From positions 1,240,001 through 1,304,000 of the forward strand of contig JAXMCR010000002.1 in assembly GCA_046349255.1 (NCBI GenBank): a DNA stretch of 64,000 bases, read 5' to 3'. A program made the position numbers and the translations under genes. A model generated the notes under the pieces. It saw only the letters and a list, made by a program, of their open reading frames with translations, was not told the origin of the DNA and searched no databases. Every line of letters begins with the position of its first letter. Position 1 is the stretch's first letter. The stretch comes from DAIODI01 sp046349255 (lineage in GTDB: Bacteria > Pseudomonadota > Alphaproteobacteria > Rhizobiales > Aestuariivirgaceae). Positions 14,636 through 23,988 of this stretch are shown here, in pieces.

Positions 14636-16054
14636 TCAGGTGGCGGTGCCGCCGACGGTGATGCCGTCGAGCCGCAGCGTCGGCTGGCCGACGCCCACGG
14701 GAACGCCCTGGCCGCGCTTGCCGCAGGTGCCGATGCCCGGGTCGAGCGCCATGTCGTTGCCCACCATCGAGATGCGCTTCAGCGCGTCCGCGCCATCGCC
14801 GATCAGCATCGCGCCCTTCACCGGGCGGCCGAGCTTCCCGTTCTCGATCAGGTAGGCTTCGGTGCACTGGAACACGAACTTGCCGGAGGTGATGTCGACC
14901 TGCCCGCCGCTGAACGACGCGGCGTAGAGGCCGTTCTTCACCGACGCGAGGATCTCGCCCGGATCGTGCTCGCCGTTCAGCATCACGGTGTTGGTCATCC
15001 GAGGCATCGGCGCGTGCGCGAACGACTGGCGGCGGCCGTTGCCGGTGGGCTTCACGCCCATCAGGCGCGCGTTGAGGCGGTCCTGCATGTAGCCCACGAG
15101 GATCCCGTCCTCGATCAGCACGGTGCGCGAGGACGGCGTGCCCTCGTCGTCGACGGTGAGCGAGCCGCGCCGGCCTGGGATGGTGCCGTCGTCGACGACG
15201 GTGACGCCCTTCGCCGCGATCCGCTCGCCCATCAGCTTCGCGAACGCCGACGTCCCCTTGCGGTTGAAGTCTCCCTCGAGGCCGTGGCCGATCGCCTCGT
15301 GCAGCAGAATGCCGGGCCACCCGGGTCCCATCACCACCGTCATTTCGCCGGCGGGCGCGGCGTCGGCGTCGAGCGCGACGAGACTCTGGCGCAGCGCCTC
15401 GCGCACCGCGTCCTGCCAGCGGTCGCCCTTGAGGAAGGTGTCGAGCGTGTCGCGGCCGCCGAAGCCGTAGGTGCCGGTGCCGCGCTTGTCGCCCGCTTCG
15501 GTGACGATCGACACGTTGAAGCGCACGAGCGGGCGGACGTCGTGCACGACGAGGCCGCCGCGGCGGACGATCTCCACGCTCTGGTGCTCGCCGGCGACCG
15601 ACACGGTCACCTGGCGCACGCGGGGATCGAGGCCGCGGGCGAAGGCGTCGGCCGTCTTCAGCAATTCGACCCGCGCCGCGAAGGATTGCCCGGCGAAGGG
15701 ATCCTCCTCGCCGTAGAGTCTCCGGTTGGTGCCCGCCGGCGGCTCCGCCGCAACGCCCGAGTGGCCGGAGGTCACGGCCTTCACCGCGTCGGCCGCCCGC
15801 TTCAGCGCCGCCGCCGAGATTTCCGTCGCATGCGCAAGCCCGGTCGCTTCGCCCTTCACGGCGCGCAGGCCGAACCCGCGCGCAGAGTCGCGGCTGCCGT
15901 TCTTCAGCACACCGTCGTCGAACACCAGCGTCTCGCTGTGCCGGTCCTCGAGGAAGAGCTCGCCGTCGTCGGCGTCCTTCAGCGCCGTCTCGAGGATCGA
16001 CAGCGCCTGCGCGCGGTCGAGGTCGGAAGACTGAAGCAGGGATCGTCGGGTCAT
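14636..16054 (-). CDS. tldD: TldD metalloprotease
   Basis: 472 residues, close to E. coli TldD in length. The metal site HEAIGHGLEGD (HExxxH) is near residue 255, preceded by MGPGWPGILL, and the C-terminus has the family sequence NDMALDPGIGTCGKRGQGVPVGVGQP in parts. TldD works with TldE (PmbA) to degrade or process small peptides. No tldE is in the window, although the two are often encoded apart. First gene of a probable tldD-HAD-MATE operon. Confidence 0.93.
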   Translation of the reverse strand: MTRRSLLQSSDLDRAQALSILETALKDADDGELFLEDRHSETLVFDDGVLKNGSRDSARGFGLRAVKGEATGLAHATEISAAALKRAADAVKAVTSGHSGVAAEPPAGTNRRLYGEEDPFAGQSFAARVELLKTADAFARGLDPRVRQVTVSVAGEHQSVEIVRRGGLVVHDVRPLVRFNVSIVTEAGDKRGTGTYGFGGRDTLDTFLKGDRWQDAVREALRQSLVALDADAAPAGEMTVVMGPGWPGILLHEAIGHGLEGDFNRKGTSAFAKLMGERIAAKGVTVVDDGTIPGRRGSLTVDDEGTPSSRTVLIEDGILVGYMQDRLNARLMGVKPTGNGRRQSFAHAPMPRMTNTVMLNGEHDPGEILASVKNGLYAASFSGGQVDITSGKFVFQCTEAYLIENGKLGRPVKGAMLIGDGADALKRISMVGNDMALDPGIGTCGKRGQGVPVGVGQPTLRLDGITVGGTAT

Positions 16055-16146
16055 GGGCCTTCAACGCCGGAGCGGTCGAGAGTGATCACCGGCAAGGTAA
16101 GGTGCTCTGCCACGCTCCGCCAGCCTCGCCGCCGCCCGAAATGCGA

Positions 16147-16168
16147 ATGGCCGGCAAGCGCCGGCCAT
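16147..16168 (-). terminator. Hairpin after the ialB-like gene
   Basis: ATGGCCGGC and GCCGGCCAT form a perfect 9-bp stem with a 4-base loop, 24 bases beyond the ialB-like stop. On the minus strand it is followed by TCGCATTT, a weak U-tract. Confidence 0.5.
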
Positions 16169-16191
16169 CGTCGAGACGGCGAAAGGGTGCC

Positions 16192-16923
16192 TTAGAGCTT
16201 CTCGAGCTCGGCCAGCGCCTTGCTGAAGCCGGTGAGGTTGATCGGCATCTGCACGCCGATGCCGGGGGCTTCGTAGATGATGAAGTTCGCCTTGCCGCCC
16301 TTCTTCATCTTGTCGAGCGTCGGCGGTGAGGCTTCCGCGAAGGCCACGCACACCTGCGGCAGGCAACGCGTGAACGGCACGCGACCCACCGCCTGGCCGT
16401 CGATCTCGAGCGCCACGCCGGTCGGAAGGAACACGCCGATCGGGGCGATAACGCGCATCATGGTGACGCGTTTGTTGTTCTGCATGCCCGACGCGATGAT
16501 GAGCGACATCTGCACGTTCTCGCGCTTCGGGTCGCGGGTGTTCTGGACGAGGCCGCACTGCTGCTCGGGCTGCTTCTTGGCGGCGGCCGGGTCGGACTTG
16601 CCGGACTGGCCGTTGGCCGTGCCCGACGCCTCGTCCGAGGAGGCCGTCTGGTCGCCCGGCTGCTGCTGGCGTTCGCACTGGAGCTGCCAGTCGCCGAACT
16701 TGCCGAGCACCACCGGCGGGTTCGCCGGCGGTCGCTGGGCCTGCATGCGCTGGCCGTTGGCGCCCGCCTGTGGCTGCTGGGCGCGCGGGCCGAACTGCTG
16801 CACGGGCGGCTGGTCTTGGCCCTGCTGGGCCTGTTGCGCGACGGCGCCGGTGGCGACTGCTGCAAGGGTGAGACCCGCAAGGGCCACGAAGGCCGGGAAC
16901 CGGCTGCGGCAAGTACTCGTCAC
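16192..16923 (-). CDS. Invasion-associated locus B (IalB) family protein
   Basis: 243 residues from GTG 16921-16923, with GGAG about seven bases upstream; the frame is open further but is not protein-like. A signal peptide (FPAFVALAGLTLAAVATGAVA) is clear. The IalB core follows: FGDWQLQCE, CGLVQNTRD, PIGVFLPTGVALEIDG, RCLPQVCVA and, near the end, GFSKALAELEKL. Two Gln-rich low-complexity stretches flank the first core strand. IalB proteins are periplasmic or surface proteins; the Bartonella one is linked to erythrocyte invasion, but free-living relatives have unknown roles. Confidence 0.88.
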   Translation of the reverse strand: MTSTCRSRFPAFVALAGLTLAAVATGAVAQQAQQGQDQPPVQQFGPRAQQPQAGANGQRMQAQRPPANPPVVLGKFGDWQLQCERQQQPGDQTASSDEASGTANGQSGKSDPAAAKKQPEQQCGLVQNTRDPKRENVQMSLIIASGMQNNKRVTMMRVIAPIGVFLPTGVALEIDGQAVGRVPFTRCLPQVCVAFAEASPPTLDKMKKGGKANFIIYEAPGIGVQMPINLTGFSKALAELEKL

Positions 16924-17434
16924 GATCGCGCTCCGTCTTGGGGTGCAGGCGCCTCTTCGAGGCGGCGCACCAACCATCCCACCACCTGCCCCGCGCCGAA
17001 TCGTCGATCCATTCGCTGCCGGACGGGGCGCACGGAACACCATGCGGCCCGGATCGGCAAGAGGTCCGCCGGAGCGGTCGATTCTTGTGTCAAATGGTCG
17101 CAACTGCCGGTGTCCGCAGGCTCGGGGTTGATCCGCGACAATTGGGGCGGAATTGCGATTGCGGCCCCTCCAACCCCGGCGTTGCGAGGCGCGGTCGGGA
17201 ATGCTGCGCCGCACGCGAAACTTTGCCGCTGGGGTGCGGCGGCGAAGCGGTTGCGGGGCGCGGACAATTGTGGTTCACAGGACGGTGGAGAGCAGGCCCC
17301 GCGCGGCCGACCCCGGTGGCACCACGGGGCGGAAGCCGGTTCCGGCAAAAGGCATAGGGAGAAGCGGTCATGTCCGTCCGGCCTCGCAAGGGGCCGTTCG
17401 CGATGGACATCGGCCGGAGCGGAAGAGGCGGCAC
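16924..17434. other. Intergenic region between ialB and ctaC
   Basis: 511 bases between divergent genes, presumably holding both promoters. I see no convincing -35/-10 pair. A small hairpin CCCC-G-GTGG/CCACGGGG lies at 17311-17329, about 105 bases before ctaC. A short plus-strand frame starting with ATG at 17370 overlaps ctaC in another frame; it has a fair RBS (AGGGAGAAG) but no recognisable content and could be a leader peptide at most. Confidence 0.4.
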
Positions 17435-18331
17435 ATGCAGCTGTTTGGTTCGGTTTCCTCGATCGCCGCGGTTTGGCGCGGCTGGTCGGCGCGGCTCGCA
17501 GTGGCCGCCGGCGCGATGCTCGCGCCGGGCTTCGCGCTGGCGCAGGAAGCGGGCGGCTCGCAGCCGCGGCCGTGGGAGATGAGCCTGCAGCCGGCGGCAA
17601 CGCCCGTCGCGGAGAACATCCATTCGTTCCACAACGGCCTCCTGGTCGTGATCACGCTGATCTCGCTCCTGGTGCTGTCGCTCCTCGTCTACGTGATGAT
17701 GCGCTTCAACGCGCGCTCGAACCCGGTCGCCTCGCGCACCACCCACAACACCATGATCGAGGTGGTGTGGACGATCGTCCCGGTCCTCATCCTGATCGGC
17801 ATCGCGATCCCCTCGTTCAAGCTGCTCTACTTCCAGCGCGTGATCCCGAAGGCCGACATGACCATCAAGGCGGTCGGTAACCAGTGGTACTGGTCCTACG
17901 AGTATCCCGACCTCGGCCAGGTGGCGTTCGACGCCTACATGGTGCCGGAGAAGGAGCTGAAGGAAGGCCAGCCGCGCCTCCTCGCCACCGACAAGGACGT
18001 CGTGGTGCCGGTCGGCAAGACCATCCACCTCCTCACCACCGCCAACGACGTGATCCATTCCTGGGCGATGCCGTCCTTCGGCGTGAAAATCGACGCCATC
18101 CCGGGCCGCATCAACGACGACTGGTTCCGGGTCGAGCGCGAGGGCATCTACTACGGCCAGTGCTCGGAGCTGTGCGGCAAGGACCACGCGTTCATGCCGA
18201 TCGCGGTGCGCGCCGTGTCGGAAGCCGACTTCAAGACCTGGTCGGACACCGCCAAGTCGGCGGGCATCGACGAGGCCAACAAGAAGCTCGCCGAGATCCT
18301 CGCAACGAAGTCGAAGGTCGCCGGCAACTAA
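17435..18331 (+). CDS. ctaC: Cytochrome c oxidase subunit II
   Basis: 298 residues from ATG 17435-17437, with GGAAGAGG upstream. Signal peptide (residues 1-36, ending ALAQ), two transmembrane helices (LLVVITLISLLVLSLLVYVM and IEVVWTIVPVLILIGIAIP), then the periplasmic CuA domain. CuA ligands are visible in VIHSWAMP and CSELCGKDHAFM (Cys-x3-Cys-x3-His-x2-Met). The aromatic electron-entry segment is QWYWSYEYP. It receives electrons from cytochrome c for the aa3 oxidase. First gene of the oxidase operon. Confidence 0.97.
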   Translation: MQLFGSVSSIAAVWRGWSARLAVAAGAMLAPGFALAQEAGGSQPRPWEMSLQPAATPVAENIHSFHNGLLVVITLISLLVLSLLVYVMMRFNARSNPVASRTTHNTMIEVVWTIVPVLILIGIAIPSFKLLYFQRVIPKADMTIKAVGNQWYWSYEYPDLGQVAFDAYMVPEKELKEGQPRLLATDKDVVVPVGKTIHLLTTANDVIHSWAMPSFGVKIDAIPGRINDDWFRVEREGIYYGQCSELCGKDHAFMPIAVRAVSEADFKTWSDTAKSAGIDEANKKLAEILATKSKVAGN

Positions 18332-18395
18332 CCGTCGCCTGGACAGGCGAAACTGGAACACCACGGGCACTTCAAAAGTTCAGGGACTTGAGACC

Positions 18396-20042
18396 ATGGC
18401 ATACGCAGACGCAACCCACGCCCACCACGAGGATCATCCCACGGGTTGGCGCCGTTACGTCTACTCGACCAACCACAAGGACATCGGCACGATGTACCTG
18501 ATCTTCGCCATCGTGGCGGGGATCATCGGTGGTCTTCTCTCCATCGCCATGCGCATGGAGCTGCAACAGCCCGGCATCCAGTACTTCACCGGGCTCGCCT
18601 CCATGGTCTACGGGTTCCAGCCCGGCGAGGCCGCGGTCGACGCCGGCAAGCACATCTACAACGCGTTCGTCACCGCGCACGGCCTGATCATGATCTTCTT
18701 CATGGTGATGCCGGCGATGATCGGCGGGTTCGGCAACTGGTTCGTGCCGCTGATGATCGGCGCGCCGGACATGGCGTTCCCGCGCATGAACAACATCTCC
18801 TTCTGGCTGCTGCCGCCGGCGCTCCTCCTCCTCATCCTGTCGATGTTCGCCGACGGCCAGAACGGCCCGGGCGTGGGCGGCGGCTGGACGATCTACCCGC
18901 CGCTTTCCGAGCAGGGCGGCCCGGCGATGGACTACGCAATCCTCGCGCTCCACATCGCCGGCGCCTCCTCGATCCTCGGCGCCATCAACTTCATCACCAC
19001 GATCTTCAACATGCGCGCGCCCGGCATGACGCTGCACAAGATGCCGCTGTTCGTGTGGTCGATCCTGGTGACGGTGTTCCTGCTGCTCCTGTCGCTGCCG
19101 GTGCTCGCCGGCGCGATCACGATGCTGCTCACCGACCGCAACTTCGGCACGAGCTTCTTCGTGCCCGACCAGGGCGGCGATCCCGTTCTCTTCCAGCACC
19201 TCTTTTGGTTCTTCGGCCATCCCGAGGTGTACATCCTGATCCTGCCGGGCTTCGGCATCGTCAGCCACATCGTGTCGACCTTCTCGAACAAGCCGGTGTT
19301 CGGCTACCTCGGCATGGCGTACGCGATGGTGGCGATCGGCGTCGTCGGCTTCATCGTGTGGGCGCACCACATGTACACCGTCGGCATGTCGGTCGACGTG
19401 CAGGCCTACTTCGTCGCCGCCACGATGATCATCGCGGTGCCGACGGGTGTGAAGATCTTCTCGTGGATCGCCACGATGTGGGGCGGCTCGATCGAGTTCC
19501 GCGCGCCCATGCTGTGGGCGATCGGCTTCATCTTCCTGTTCACCGTCGGCGGCGTGACCGGCGTGGTGCTCGCCAACGCCGGCGCCGACCGCGTGCTGCA
19601 CGACACCTACTACGTGGTGGCGCACTTCCACTACGTGCTGTCGCTCGGTGCGGTGTTCGCGATCTTCGGCGCCTGGTACTTCTGGTTCCCGAAGATGTTC
19701 GGCTACACCTACAACGAGACGGTGGCGAAGGCGCACTTCTGGGTGACCTTCATCGGCGTGAACCTGCTGTTCTTCCCGCAGCATTTCCTCGGCCTCTCCG
19801 GCATGCCGCGCCGCTATATCGACTATCCGGATGCGTTCGCGGGCTGGAACTACATCTCCTCGATCGGCTCCTACATCTCGGCCGTCGGCGTGCTGATCTT
19901 CCTCTACGGCGTGTGGGAAGCCTTCTCGGCCAAGCGCCAGGCGGCGGACAACCCGTGGGGCGCTTCGGCGACCACGCTCGAGTGGACGCTCTCGTCGCCG
20001 CCGCCGTTCCACCAGTTCAACACGCTGCCGGTCATCAAGTGA
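18396..20042 (+). CDS. ctaD: Cytochrome c oxidase subunit I
   Basis: 548 residues with twelve membrane helices. Metal ligands are in place: HGLIMIFFMVMPAMIGGFGN (low-spin heme His), GHPEVYILILPGFGI (CuB His with cross-linked Tyr), VWAHHMYTVG (two CuB His) and HDTYYVVAHFHYV (heme a3 and heme a His). This A-type heme-copper oxidase reduces O2 to water and pumps protons. It follows ctaC by 64 bases. Confidence 0.98.
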   Translation: MAYADATHAHHEDHPTGWRRYVYSTNHKDIGTMYLIFAIVAGIIGGLLSIAMRMELQQPGIQYFTGLASMVYGFQPGEAAVDAGKHIYNAFVTAHGLIMIFFMVMPAMIGGFGNWFVPLMIGAPDMAFPRMNNISFWLLPPALLLLILSMFADGQNGPGVGGGWTIYPPLSEQGGPAMDYAILALHIAGASSILGAINFITTIFNMRAPGMTLHKMPLFVWSILVTVFLLLLSLPVLAGAITMLLTDRNFGTSFFVPDQGGDPVLFQHLFWFFGHPEVYILILPGFGIVSHIVSTFSNKPVFGYLGMAYAMVAIGVVGFIVWAHHMYTVGMSVDVQAYFVAATMIIAVPTGVKIFSWIATMWGGSIEFRAPMLWAIGFIFLFTVGGVTGVVLANAGADRVLHDTYYVVAHFHYVLSLGAVFAIFGAWYFWFPKMFGYTYNETVAKAHFWVTFIGVNLLFFPQHFLGLSGMPRRYIDYPDAFAGWNYISSIGSYISAVGVLIFLYGVWEAFSAKRQAADNPWGASATTLEWTLSSPPPFHQFNTLPVIK

Positions 20043-20097
20043 CCTCCTGCCGGCCCGGGGCGACCCGGGCCGGTTCGCACGATCCGAGTACGTCAAG

Positions 20098-21081
20098 ATG
20101 AGTGACATCACCGCCGACTTCGCCCCACCCGCCCCGCGCGCCGCGCGGGCGGCTTTGCGTGTCGACGTGCCGGGCGGCGCAGGGTCCGTGCAGGACTACT
20201 TCCTGCTGCTCAAGCCCCGCGTGATGTCGCTCGTGATCTTCACGGCGTTCGCCGGCATGGTGGTCGCGCCGGGATCGGTGCACCCGTGGCTCGCGTTCAT
20301 GGCGCTGCTGTGCATCTCGATCGGCGCCGGCGCCGCGGGCGTGCTCAACATGTGGTACGACGCCGACATCGACGCGGTGATGGCGCGCACGGCGCTCAGG
20401 CCCGTGCCGCGCGGCAAGGTGCTCCCCGGCGAGGCGCTCGCCTTCGGGCTGACGCTGTCGGCCGGCTCCGTGATCATGCTCGGCGTGCTGGTCGACTGGG
20501 TCGCCGCCGCCTTCCTCGCCTTCACGATCTTCTTCTACGCCGTCATCTACACGATGTGGCTGAAGCGCTCGACGGTGCAGAACATCGTCATCGGCGGCGC
20601 GGCCGGCGCGTTTCCGCCGATGATCGGCTGGACCGCCGTCACCGGCACGATCGACTGGCAGAGCGTCACGCTGTTCCTCATCATCTTCCTGTGGACCCCG
20701 CCGCACTTCTGGGCGCTGGCGCTGTTCCGCACGGGCGAATACGCGCGCGCCGGCGTGCCGATGATGCCGGTGGTGCGCGGCATCGCCGAAACGCGCCGCC
20801 AGATCCTGCTCTACGCCATCGCGATGGTGCCCGTCGCCGTCTCGCCGTGGCTCGTCGGCATCTCCGGCCTCGTCTATCTTGCCGCCGCGCTGCCCTTGTC
20901 GCTCGCGTTCCTCTGGTACGCGGTCGCCGTCTACCGCGACACGGAAGGCCAGAACGCCAACCGCGCTGCCAAGAAGCTGTTCGGCTACTCGATCCTCTAC
21001 CTCTTTGCGATCTTCGCCGCGCTGATCGTCGACCGGATCGCTCAGATGCCGGCGGTGCACCGCCTCGTGGGCCTCGCATGA
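20098..21081 (+). CDS. ctaB: Protoheme IX farnesyltransferase (heme O synthase)
   Basis: 327 residues, ATG start. UbiA-type prenyltransferase with about nine helices; the Asp-rich motifs are NMWYDADIDAVMARTALRP and, in the second half, a weaker YRDTEGQN. KPRVMSLVIFTAFAGM is the conserved first helix. It adds the farnesyl tail to heme b to give heme O, a precursor of the heme A used by CtaD. Its stop overlaps the next ATG (ATGA). Confidence 0.96.
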   Translation: MSDITADFAPPAPRAARAALRVDVPGGAGSVQDYFLLLKPRVMSLVIFTAFAGMVVAPGSVHPWLAFMALLCISIGAGAAGVLNMWYDADIDAVMARTALRPVPRGKVLPGEALAFGLTLSAGSVIMLGVLVDWVAAAFLAFTIFFYAVIYTMWLKRSTVQNIVIGGAAGAFPPMIGWTAVTGTIDWQSVTLFLIIFLWTPPHFWALALFRTGEYARAGVPMMPVVRGIAETRRQILLYAIAMVPVAVSPWLVGISGLVYLAAALPLSLAFLWYAVAVYRDTEGQNANRAAKKLFGYSILYLFAIFAALIVDRIAQMPAVHRLVGLA

Positions 21082-21236
21082 AGGAGGAGATCCACTACGT
21101 CACGCTGTCGCCCGAGGACGTGGCGCGCCGCCGCAAGCGGTCTGTCGCCATCGCCTGGTCGCTCGTGGCGCTGGTGGTGCTGATCCTCGTCACCACGGTG
21201 GTGCGCCTGCAGGCGAACCTCCATCCGCACGTGTGA
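21078..21236 (+). CDS. Small membrane protein of the oxidase operon (CoxF-like)
   Basis: 52 residues, starting in an ATGA overlap with ctaB. A charged N-terminus (EDVARRRKR) is followed by one transmembrane helix (VAIAWSLVALVVLILVTTVVRL). A small protein at this place is common in alphaproteobacterial cox operons and is often called CoxF or an assembly protein; its exact role is unknown. Confidence 0.8.
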   Translation: MKEEIHYVTLSPEDVARRRKRSVAIAWSLVALVVLILVTTVVRLQANLHPHV

Positions 21237-21244
21237 GGACAGCG

Positions 21245-21832
21245 ATGATCCAGCGTGAGGTTCCAGAGACTGCCAACCGCCGCGTGGCGATCGTCTGCGC
21301 TACCGTCGCTGCCGGCATGGTCGGCATGGCGTACGCCTCCGTGCCGCTCTACCGCCTGTTCTGCCAGGTCACCGGGTTCGGCGGCACGACGCAGGTCGCC
21401 GAAGCCGCGCCGGTCACGGTGCTCGACCGCACGATGACGGTGAAGTTCGACGCCAACGTCGGCCCGGGCCTCACCTTCCGCTTCGTTCCGGCGCAACGCG
21501 ACGAGACGCTGAAGATCGGTGAACAGGGCATGGCCTATTACGAGGTCACCAACACCGGCACGACGACGCAGGTCGGCACCGCCGTGTTCAACGTCGTGCC
21601 GCACCAGGCCGGCATCTACTTCAACAAGATCGAGTGCTTCTGCTTCACCGAGCAGAAGCTCGAGCCGGGCCAGAGCGCGCGCCTGCCGGTGGTCTACTTC
21701 GTCGACCCCGCCATCGCCGACGACCCGGACCTGAAGACGCTTCCCGAACTGACGCTGTCCTACACGTTCTACCCGGCCAAGGTTCAGGCCACGCAGAACG
21801 AGAAGGCCGGCGCCGCCTCGAAAACGAACTGA
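21245..21832 (+). CDS. ctaG: Cytochrome c oxidase assembly protein CtaG/Cox11
   Basis: 195 residues from ATG 21245, with AGGA at 21236-21239; an upstream GTG at 21233 overlaps the previous stop and is less likely. One N-terminal membrane anchor (VAIVCATVAAGMVGMAYASVPLY), then a periplasmic domain with the copper-binding motif IECFCFTEQ. It delivers copper to the CuB site of subunit I. Confidence 0.96.
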   Translation: MIQREVPETANRRVAIVCATVAAGMVGMAYASVPLYRLFCQVTGFGGTTQVAEAAPVTVLDRTMTVKFDANVGPGLTFRFVPAQRDETLKIGEQGMAYYEVTNTGTTTQVGTAVFNVVPHQAGIYFNKIECFCFTEQKLEPGQSARLPVVYFVDPAIADDPDLKTLPELTLSYTFYPAKVQATQNEKAGAASKTN

Positions 21833-21850
21833 ACGAACGGAGCAGGGGAC

Positions 21851-22714
21851 ATGGCCGACAGCCACGCCAAGAACCACGACTACCATCTGGTGAATCCAAG
21901 TCCGTGGCCGTTCGTCGGCTCGATCTCGGCGTTCATCCTCGCACTCGGCGCGATCAACTGGATGCACAAGGTGTCGTGGGGCGGCCCGGTCGCGATCGTC
22001 GGGCTCCTCGGCGTGCTCTACACCATGTTCATGTGGTGGCGCGACGTGATCCTCGAGGGCAAGCAGGGCGACCACACTGGTGTCGTGCAGCTCCACCTGC
22101 GCTACGGCATGCTGCTCTTCATCGCCTCCGAGGTGATGTTCTTCGTCGCCTGGTTCTGGGCCTTCTTCGACGCCTCGCTGTTCCCCGGCGATGCGCAGCA
22201 GGCGGCGCGCGAAGCGGTCACCGGCGGCGTGTGGCCGCCGAAGGGCGTCGAGGTCTTCAACCCGTGGCACCTGCCGCTCCTCAACACGCTGATCCTCCTC
22301 ACCTCCGGCACCACCGTGACGTGGGCGCACCACGCGCTGCTCCACAACGATCGCAAGGGCCTGATCTGGGGTCTCGCGCTGACCATCGCGCTCGGCCTGC
22401 TGTTCACCACCGTGCAGGCGTTCGAGTACCACCACGCGGAGTTCGCGTTCTCGCGCGACAACGGCGGCAACATCTACGGCTCGACGTTCTTCATGGCGAC
22501 CGGCTTCCACGGCTTCCACGTGATCGTCGGTACGATCTTCCTGATCGTCTGCCTGGTCCGCGCCATCCGCGGCGACTTCACGCCGAAGGCGCACTTCGGC
22601 TTCGAGGCGGCCGCCTGGTACTGGCACTTCGTCGACGTGGTCTGGCTGTTCCTGTTCGCCTGCATCTACGTGTGGGGTTCGCACGGCGCCTACGCCGCCC
22701 ACGCGGGCGGCTGA
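21851..22714 (+). CDS. ctaE: Cytochrome c oxidase subunit III
   Basis: 287 residues with seven membrane helices. Family segments include YHLVNPSPWPFVGSI, YGMLLFIASEVMFFVAWFWAFF, HALLHNDRKG, FFMATGFHGFHVIVG and WYWHFVDVVWLFLF. Subunit III supports proton uptake and stability of the aa3 oxidase. GGAGCAGGGG precedes the ATG. A terminator follows. Confidence 0.97.
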   Translation: MADSHAKNHDYHLVNPSPWPFVGSISAFILALGAINWMHKVSWGGPVAIVGLLGVLYTMFMWWRDVILEGKQGDHTGVVQLHLRYGMLLFIASEVMFFVAWFWAFFDASLFPGDAQQAAREAVTGGVWPPKGVEVFNPWHLPLLNTLILLTSGTTVTWAHHALLHNDRKGLIWGLALTIALGLLFTTVQAFEYHHAEFAFSRDNGGNIYGSTFFMATGFHGFHVIVGTIFLIVCLVRAIRGDFTPKAHFGFEAAAWYWHFVDVVWLFLFACIYVWGSHGAYAAHAGG

Positions 22715-22737
22715 CGCAGCCGGCATCGGCATCCGTG

Positions 22738-22774
22738 GAAGCCCGGCGGCGATCTGCCCCCGGGCTTCTCTTTT
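22738..22774 (+). terminator. Terminator after ctaE
   Basis: GAAGCCCGG (22738-22746) pairs with CCGGGCTTC (22760-22768), followed by TCTTTT. It sits 24 bases after ctaE and before the DUF983 gene, so the oxidase operon may partly end here. Confidence 0.75.
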
Positions 22775-22802
22775 CAGTACGCCTTCCTTAAGGACAAGCG
22801 AC

Positions 22803-23183
22803 GTGGCCAACGCGCCCTACTTTCCCCCGCTCAGCCCGTCGCAGACGGGGATGAAGGGCAAGTGCCCGCGCTGCGGCAAGGGTGCGCTGTTCTCCGGCTA
22901 CCTTGACGTCGCGAAGTCCTGCTCCGTCTGCGGGCTCGACTACGACTTCGCCGACGCGGGCGACGGCGCGGCGTGGTTCGTGACGCTGATCGCCGGGACG
23001 CTCGCGGTCGGCGCGGCGCTGTGGGTGGAACTCGAGTGGTCGCCGCCCTACTGGGTGCACGGGCTGGTCGCTGTGCCGCTCGCGGTCGGCATCCCGCTCC
23101 TTCTCCTCAGGCCGATCAAGGGCCTGCTCATCGCCCAGCAGTACCGCACGAAGGCCGCCGAGGGCCGCCTCGGCAAGCCGTGA
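22803..23183 (+). CDS. DUF983 membrane protein
   Basis: 126 residues with a GTG start preceded by AAGGA. An N-terminal zinc-ribbon-like part (CPRCGKGALFSGYLDVAKSC.VCG) is followed by two transmembrane helices (WFVTLIAGTLAVGAALWVEL and HGLVAVPLAVGIPLLLL). DUF983 proteins are typical neighbours of alphaproteobacterial oxidase operons, between ctaE and surf1; a role in oxidase biogenesis is inferred. Its stop overlaps the surf1 ATG by one base. Confidence 0.9.
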   Translation: MANAPYFPPLSPSQTGMKGKCPRCGKGALFSGYLDVAKSCSVCGLDYDFADAGDGAAWFVTLIAGTLAVGAALWVELEWSPPYWVHGLVAVPLAVGIPLLLLRPIKGLLIAQQYRTKAAEGRLGKP

Positions 23184-23896
23184 TGGCGCGCCGCACCGGA
23201 ACACTGCTCATCGCCGCGCTCGCCGGCTTCGCGATCCTCGTGAGCCTCGGCATGTGGCAGTTGCATCGCCTGTCGTGGAAGGAAGGGCTGATCGCGGAAC
23301 GCACGGCGCGGCTCGCCATGGCGCCTGCGCCGGTCGCCGACGTGATCGCGGCGGCGCGCGCCGGGGAGGACGTCGACCACCGTCCCGTCACCCTCACCGG
23401 TTCGTTCGGCGCGTCCTCGCTGAGACTCTTCACCACGCGCGGCGGTTCGGGCTGGGAGATCGTCTCGCCGTTCACCACGCGCGAGGGCGAGGTCGTGCTG
23501 GTCGATCGCGGCATCCTCGCCGACGAGAAGCGCGACGCCATCCCTGCGCCGCCCGCCGGAGAGGTGACCCTCACGGGGCTCGCGCGCGAGCATCCGGGCA
23601 AGGGCGCGTTCACGCCGCCGAACAACGCCGCGACCAACCAGTGGTTCTGGTTCGACGTGCCCGCGATGACGACGGCGCTCACCGGCAAGTCCGTTGCGCC
23701 CGATGCCGTGGCCCCGGTGGTCGTCGATCTCGCGACGCCGTCGCCGGAGGGATTGACGGCGCTCAAGCCCGTCATCGACCTCCCCAACCGCCACCTCGAG
23801 TATGCGCTCACCTGGTTTGCACTCGCCGCGACACTCGTCGGCGTGACGGCCGCCTACCTCTGGACCGGGCGGACGCGTCCGCCGGGCGCGGCCTGA
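23183..23896 (+). CDS. SURF1-family oxidase assembly protein
   Basis: 237 residues from ATG 23183. Two membrane helices flank a periplasmic domain: N-terminal LIAALAGFAILVSLGMWQLHRL.WKEGLI and C-terminal NRHLEYALTWFALAATLVGVTAAYLW, both typical of SURF1/Shy1. HRPVTLTGSF, WEIVSPFTT and VLVDRGIL are family segments in between. SURF1 assists heme A insertion into subunit I. One-base overlap with the DUF983 gene. Confidence 0.95.
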   Translation: MARRTGTLLIAALAGFAILVSLGMWQLHRLSWKEGLIAERTARLAMAPAPVADVIAAARAGEDVDHRPVTLTGSFGASSLRLFTTRGGSGWEIVSPFTTREGEVVLVDRGILADEKRDAIPAPPAGEVTLTGLAREHPGKGAFTPPNNAATNQWFWFDVPAMTTALTGKSVAPDAVAPVVVDLATPSPEGLTALKPVIDLPNRHLEYALTWFALAATLVGVTAAYLWTGRTRPPGAA

Positions 23897-23988
23897 CCCC
23901 GGGCGATCGCAGCTTGAAGCGGGTGCAAGGCTCGCGCTACTGTCCGCCGACGCGCCCGGACTGTCAGTTCGAAGGATCCGTCTCACAC

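Noticed and set aside
14636..16064. Very long minus-strand frame joining HAD to the region opposite tldD
   Set aside because: The upstream part is an Arg/Pro-rich shadow of tldD; the HAD motifs begin at the ATG at 14628-14630.
17370..17582. 70-codon frame upstream of and overlapping ctaC
   Set aside because: It has a fair RBS but runs out of frame into ctaC and lacks any domain; mentioned only as a possible leader.
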